A program made the translations under genes and the position numbers. The notes beneath the pieces are model-generated. The model had not been told where the DNA came from. It saw only the letters and a list, made by a program, of their open reading frames with translations, and searched no databases. DNA of 23,618 nt from Cercozoa sp. M6MM (taxonomy: Eukaryota; Endomyxa: Ascetosporea), in assembly GCA_040357565.1 (NCBI GenBank), contig JBDODJ010000168.1. One strand, given 5' to 3'. The stretch's first letter is position 1. The number at the start of each line of letters is the position of its first letter. Positions 19,898 through 23,618 of the stretch are shown piece by piece.

Positions 19898-22800
19898 ATG
19901 GAAGACTGGGTGAAAGCGACGGATCCGAACTCGGGCCGCGTGTACTACGCAAATCTGAAGACGAAGCAGACACAATGGACGCCTCCGCCTGGCTTTGTTG
20001 ATTCTGACGAAGAGCCAGAGCAGCACGCGCAGGTCAACGAAACCCATGACGATGCCGCAGATCTCAGCGAGGTCGAAGATGCGTCAGAGTGGCGCGCTAC
20101 TACCGACCCAAGCAGCGGCCGCACGTACTACTTCAACACGCGCACCAAGGAGACCACCTGGAGCAAGCCTGCGTGTCTCGTTGATGTCGAGATTCCTCTT
20201 GTGGGCTCGTCCACCTCTGGGTACTTATGTTGTTGTTTGTTGTGTACTCCAGCTGTTGTGAAGATCGTTTGTGTCGCTGTACAGCATGCAGCAGGCTGCT
20301 GGCGAAGAGGAGCCGCAGCAGGAGTCGCACGATGAGGTCGAGGTTGATGACGACGATGAGGTGATATATTGAAATGCATATGCTAGTATACTCTGTCGGT
20401 TTGTATACTCTGTCGGTTTACGTGAACTCAGACTGAGACTGACTCGGACACAGATTCATCGGATTTTTCCACGAGCGACGACAGTGACACAAGCGATGAC
20501 GATTCTGGCAGCGACTCCGACGACGGTTCGGACGGCGACAATGACGAGAAGGAGCAGCTTGATGACGATGCCGACGTGCCGCCCAGTGGTGCTGCTATTA
20601 TTGTGTATACACAACGCTATTGGCCATCGCATATGTGGAATTGTGCGCGTTTAGACGACGCATTAGAGGTGACGGATGACGTTGCCGATGAGCGCAGCAC
20701 TGTTTGGGAGCAGCTTGCGCGAACGCAGGGTGACCGCTTCCAACTCGACAAGTACGCGCAAACTTACTTCCGTAAGCACAAGAAGGTAAGTAAGTCGTTC
20801 GTGTTGTTTGCCTGTGACTTTGTTTTGCGTGCGTATCTGTTCAATGTTGCAGGGCGTGTTTAGCAAGATGAGCATCCCGGAGATGCTGTCGCATCAGTCG
20901 TCGCTTTTAAAGCAGTCGCTCAAGAAACTTAACTCGACGATGTCATTGGAGGCTGTGCAGGCATTCAAGAACATCATGTCGTTCATGCAGGACCGTAAGT
21001 CATCGAAAAAGCCACTCGGACACGCTCAAAAGCTGCTGCGACAGATGATTTCGGCACCTGAGGTGTGATACATTTTTGCAGCGCCTTTTGCTTCGTTACT
21101 TTGTTTGCGACAGGAATTGCGTGATGAAGTGTATTGCCAGCTGTGCAAGCAAACGACGAACAATCCCAAGACGCAGTCTCTGCATGATGGCTGGAAGCTC
21201 ATGGCGCTGTTCTCGGGCATTTTCCCGCCGTCCGAGGAGTTTGCGTGCTATCTTGCCTCCTACCTGTACGAACGCTCGCAGGTAACTACAGTTTGCTTTT
21301 AAAAACAGCAGAATTTACCTCTGTATGTCTGTATTTTATCCCTTTTCGTGCGTTTGCAGGTGCCTGGTGAAGTTGGTGAGTACGCACGCTATGCGCTGCG
21401 CCGTTTGGATCGCTGCATGTCTGACGGTGCGCGTCGTTGTGTGCCGTGTGACGCGGAAATCCGAGCTGTTCAAGATCGACAGGTATGTGCACACTCATTC
21501 TTGTCATTCTCTGGAGCCTTTTTTGGTGTAACAGCCGGTAACGGTGCGTGTTGGCTTCCTTGACGGTACATTCAAGTCCGTGCTCGTCGATTCTCAAACC
21601 AACGCTCAAGAGGTAGGCTTTCACACGTTTACTTGAATGTATGTGTGTGTTTGTGTGTGGGTGTGTGTAATTTATAGTGCTCTTAGGTTTCGCGCATGCT
21701 TGCGAAGCGCATGAACATCCGCAACCCAGAGAGTTTCACACTCGCTGAGATGGTACTCTTTGTCTGTTGTGTTTTTGTTTGTGAATTTCTATTTGCCAAT
21801 GTAAATGTGAATAGGAGGAAGAAGATGAAGAAGCGGAGCACACCATGTCGCTGGAGGATCAGCAGAAAATGCGCGACAAGGCCGACAAGGATTGGTGCGA
21901 ATATGTATTGAGTGTGGTGTATTTGTATGCGGATGTCGGATGGTTTGTGCATCGTTAATGCCTTTCACAGGGAGAAGATGAATGCAAAAGAGCGCTTCGC
22001 ACGGCAAAATGCGCGAAGAGACCGTGCTGTCCGTTTTTTTTTTACACTGTGTTTTGTTGTTTTTGTCTGCTTAAGTTGGAACGCGCTGCTCTGCAGATCA
22101 GCAAGGATGAGCGTATCCTGGACATCGTTGGCAGCTGGCAGCACAAAAATCCGCTCGCTAAGAAGTTCCGTCTTGTCTACAAGATTAAGTTGTTCTTCAC
22201 TTCTGAGCGCAAGCAAATGTCGCCCGAGGCCCGCCGTCTATACTTTGTCCAGGTTCGCTGTTCTTTGATAGTTTGCCACACATGTGCTATTTCTGTTTAG
22301 GCTGCCTATGACGTTGTCAACGGCATGCATTCGAACAGTGCGGACGAACGCACGATCATGGACCTTGCTGCGCTGCAGGTGTGTTGTTATGTATGCTATA
22401 GTATCTGAATGCCCGCTCAACATCTGTACACTAGGTGCAAGGTGTCTATGGTGTGAACGACGCGGCGTATTACCAGCCCGGCCTCCTCATCGACAAGCTC
22501 GCGCAATTTGTGCCGAAGGAGTACTTGCAGAAGCGCGATCACACCTACCTTGAAGCCAAGTATGTCACATCCCTTGCATGTGCGCTTGTGTGTGTGTGCG
22601 TGCGTGTGTGTGTGTGTGCGTGCGTGTATTGGATGTGTCCGAACGTGCATTTGTGCGGTGAAAAGGATTCTCAATGAACACGAGAAGTACGTGATGTTGT
22701 CACGCGGCAAGGCGCAGAGACAATACATTGACCGTGTGGCTGAGTTCCCAACGTACGGCTGCACATTCTTTGAGGCACTCAAGGTAAAGCTCACAAAATC

Positions 22801-23172
22801 GCTCTCTACATGTGGATGTGTGATATTTTCTTTTAGGTGTCGCGTGTCAAGCGCTCACGCGATCAGGGTGAAAGCTACATCATCGGTACATCCTTTTCTT
22901 TACTTAACATGCATGTCCGTACTTGCATGTTCTCCGTTAAAGGCATTGGCGAGCGTGGTGTCCTCTTGTTGGATCCAGAGACGCGAGAGACCAAGATGCA
23001 TTTTGGTATCTCGGAGATTCTGTCATATGGCTTCAAGGACCAGTCGTTCCTTTTGGTTGCCGGAAACCTCATGCAACAACGCCGTCTAAACTTCAAGACC
23101 ATCCGCGGTCGCGACATGAACGAACTGCTCTTCACCTACATTACCAAGATCGTCGCCGAAATCGACAGCTGA
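19898..23172 (+). CDS. WW-WW-acidic-MyTH4-FERM domain protein
   Basis: Seventeen exons give 748 residues: 19898-20220, 20285-20360, 20432-20588, 20655-20785, 20853-21062, 21114-21281, 21360-21482, 21535-21612, 21687-21752, 21815-21894, 21971-22028, 22076-22252, 22301-22378, 22435-22559, 22666-22783, 22837-22885, 22943-23172. Two WW domains open the protein (W4/W27/P30 and W65/W88/P91), which normally bind proline-rich ligands. A highly acidic Asp/Ser linker follows (about 115-200), then a MyTH4 domain (about 235-370; FMQDRKSSKKPLGHAQKLLR, ELRDEVYCQLCKQTTNNP, WKLMALFSGIFPPS) and a FERM module to the end (VTVRVGFLDGTFKSVLVDS, FRLVYKIKLFF, YGVNDAAYYQPGLLIDKLAQ, final PH-like lobe GERGVLLLDPETRE). 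MyTH4-FERM pairs usually sit in tails of myosins or kinesins and bind microtubules or membrane-protein tails; no motor is present here, so an adaptor role is likely. The start is the first ATG, three residues before WW1. Confidence 0.94.
20386..20419. repeat. Perfect 17-bp tandem duplication inside an intron
   Basis: GTATACTCTGTCGGTTT is present twice (20386-20402, 20403-20419) in the 71-nt intron 20361-20431. Removing one copy gives 54 nt, the usual intron size here. Confidence 0.95.
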
Positions 23173-23361
23173 ATTCGAACACAAATGCGTGGTTTTTCAG
23201 TTCTGCGCTGTTCAGTTGTTCAGCTAGCAGTCCGTTAACTAAAGACATTATTACTGTTGTCTGAAAGTGACGACCGGGTACCGTCACTGTCAACAGACGG
23301 CAAGCAACTGAATTTGTGTTACGGTACTTTCACAGTGCGAGTGTTGTTTTTTACGATGTTG
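23173..23361 (-). other. Putative ITS1-like sequence behind the SSU rRNA, with hairpin
   Basis: This 189-bp segment lies between the 3' end of the SSU rRNA (minus) and the stop codon of the convergent MyTH4-FERM gene. I find no 5.8S sequence. A hairpin pairs AGTGACG (23266-23272) with CGTCACT (23282-23288), extended by GTCTG (23259-23263) and CAGAC (23294-23298). It may be ITS1 remnant or a 3' end structure. Confidence 0.45.
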
Positions 23362-23618
23362 TAATGATCCTACCGCTGGTTCACCAACGGCAACCTTGTT
23401 ACGACTTCTTCTTCCTCTAAAAACGCCTTGGCTTGCGACCGTTCCCGGCGTTTGGATGCAAAGCAGAGCCAAACACCAGTCCGCAGGAGCTCACCGGAGC
23501 GTTCAATCGTGTACAAAGGGCAGGGACGTAATCAACGCAAGTTGATGACGTGCACTTACTAGGCATTCCTCGTTCACGACGAAAAATTGCAATCGTCGAT
23601 CCCAATCACGGTGACCTT
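23362..23618 (-). rRNA. 18S (SSU) rRNA, 3' end; 5' part beyond the window
   Basis: The minus strand contains the conserved end of eukaryotic SSU rRNA: GAACGAGGAATGCCTAGTAAG, GCGTTGATTACGTCCCTGCC, CTTTGTACAC, AAGTCGTAACAAGG, then the dimethyl-A hairpin with GGTGAACC and the terminus GGATCATTA at 23362. The last helix (h45) has base changes on both arms that still pair, as expected of a functional lineage-specific rRNA. However, after TTTGTACAC the sequence jumps to GATTGAACG at 23508/23509: the roughly 19 nt normally between them (containing CCGCCCGTCGC) are missing. That stretch forms part of the ribosomal decoding site. So this copy may be a pseudogene, a partial copy or an assembly error. 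Confidence 0.93.

Noticed and set aside
23500-23520. A self-splicing intron as the cause of the rRNA anomaly
   Set aside because: Sequence is missing rather than inserted at the site, so no intron is present.
1-23618. Retroelements, virus-like elements, CRISPR arrays or tRNA genes
   Set aside because: I found no reverse transcriptase, integrase or capsid-like frames, no spaced direct repeats, and no paired A/B boxes with a cloverleaf.

Overview
The window is nuclear DNA from an intron-dense, compactly arranged eukaryote, probably a protist; I cannot place it more precisely. It holds seven readable spliced protein genes, one doubtful small gene and the 3' end of a small-subunit (18S) rRNA gene. 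I assembled the gene models by hand from reading frame, GT-AG boundaries and protein family alignment. Together they contain roughly 100 introns in 23.6 kb, mostly 48-78 nt long. The splice donors are unusual: GTAC is the commonest start and the textbook GTAAG is almost absent.

Layout from left to right. An ankyrin-repeat protein gene (minus, runs off the left edge, starts at 2128). EIF2B1, the eIF2B alpha subunit (minus, 2667-4509). A 273-bp divergent promoter with an E2F-like site. RAD50 (plus, 4783-10871, 29 exons). A noncoding stretch with a TIR-like pair, a 22-bp tandem repeat, a hairpin and a G-rich tract. A basic, probably nuclear protein of unknown function (minus, about 11969-13906). 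A second divergent promoter. SF3A2, a U2 snRNP splicing factor (plus, 14208-15644). A doubtful small gene (plus, 15854-16142). A UBX-domain p97/Cdc48 adaptor gene (minus, 16272 to about 18.6 kb, N-terminal exons unresolved). About 1.1 kb of noncoding DNA with a strong hairpin. A WW-WW-acidic-MyTH4-FERM protein gene (plus, 19898-23172). Last, an 18S rRNA 3' end (minus, 23362 to beyond the right edge).

From EIF2B1 to the rRNA the genes alternate strand, giving divergent pairs that share short promoters and convergent pairs with short 3' spacers. The known genes serve general housekeeping roles (translation initiation, double-strand break repair, splicing, protein degradation, cytoskeleton-membrane linkage). 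I see no sign that they form one pathway, and I see no virus-like element, transposase gene, CRISPR array or tRNA.

The points most worth checking are: the 18S copy, which lacks about 19 nt of the universal decoding-site strand and has no room for 5.8S or LSU behind it; the GTAC-biased splice donors; dinucleotide tracts that make up whole introns, three of which carry exactly 47 nt on each side of a 10-N gap (an assembly signature); a 497-nt RAD50 intron with an Sm-site-plus-hairpin arrangement; and the motorless WW-MyTH4-FERM protein.
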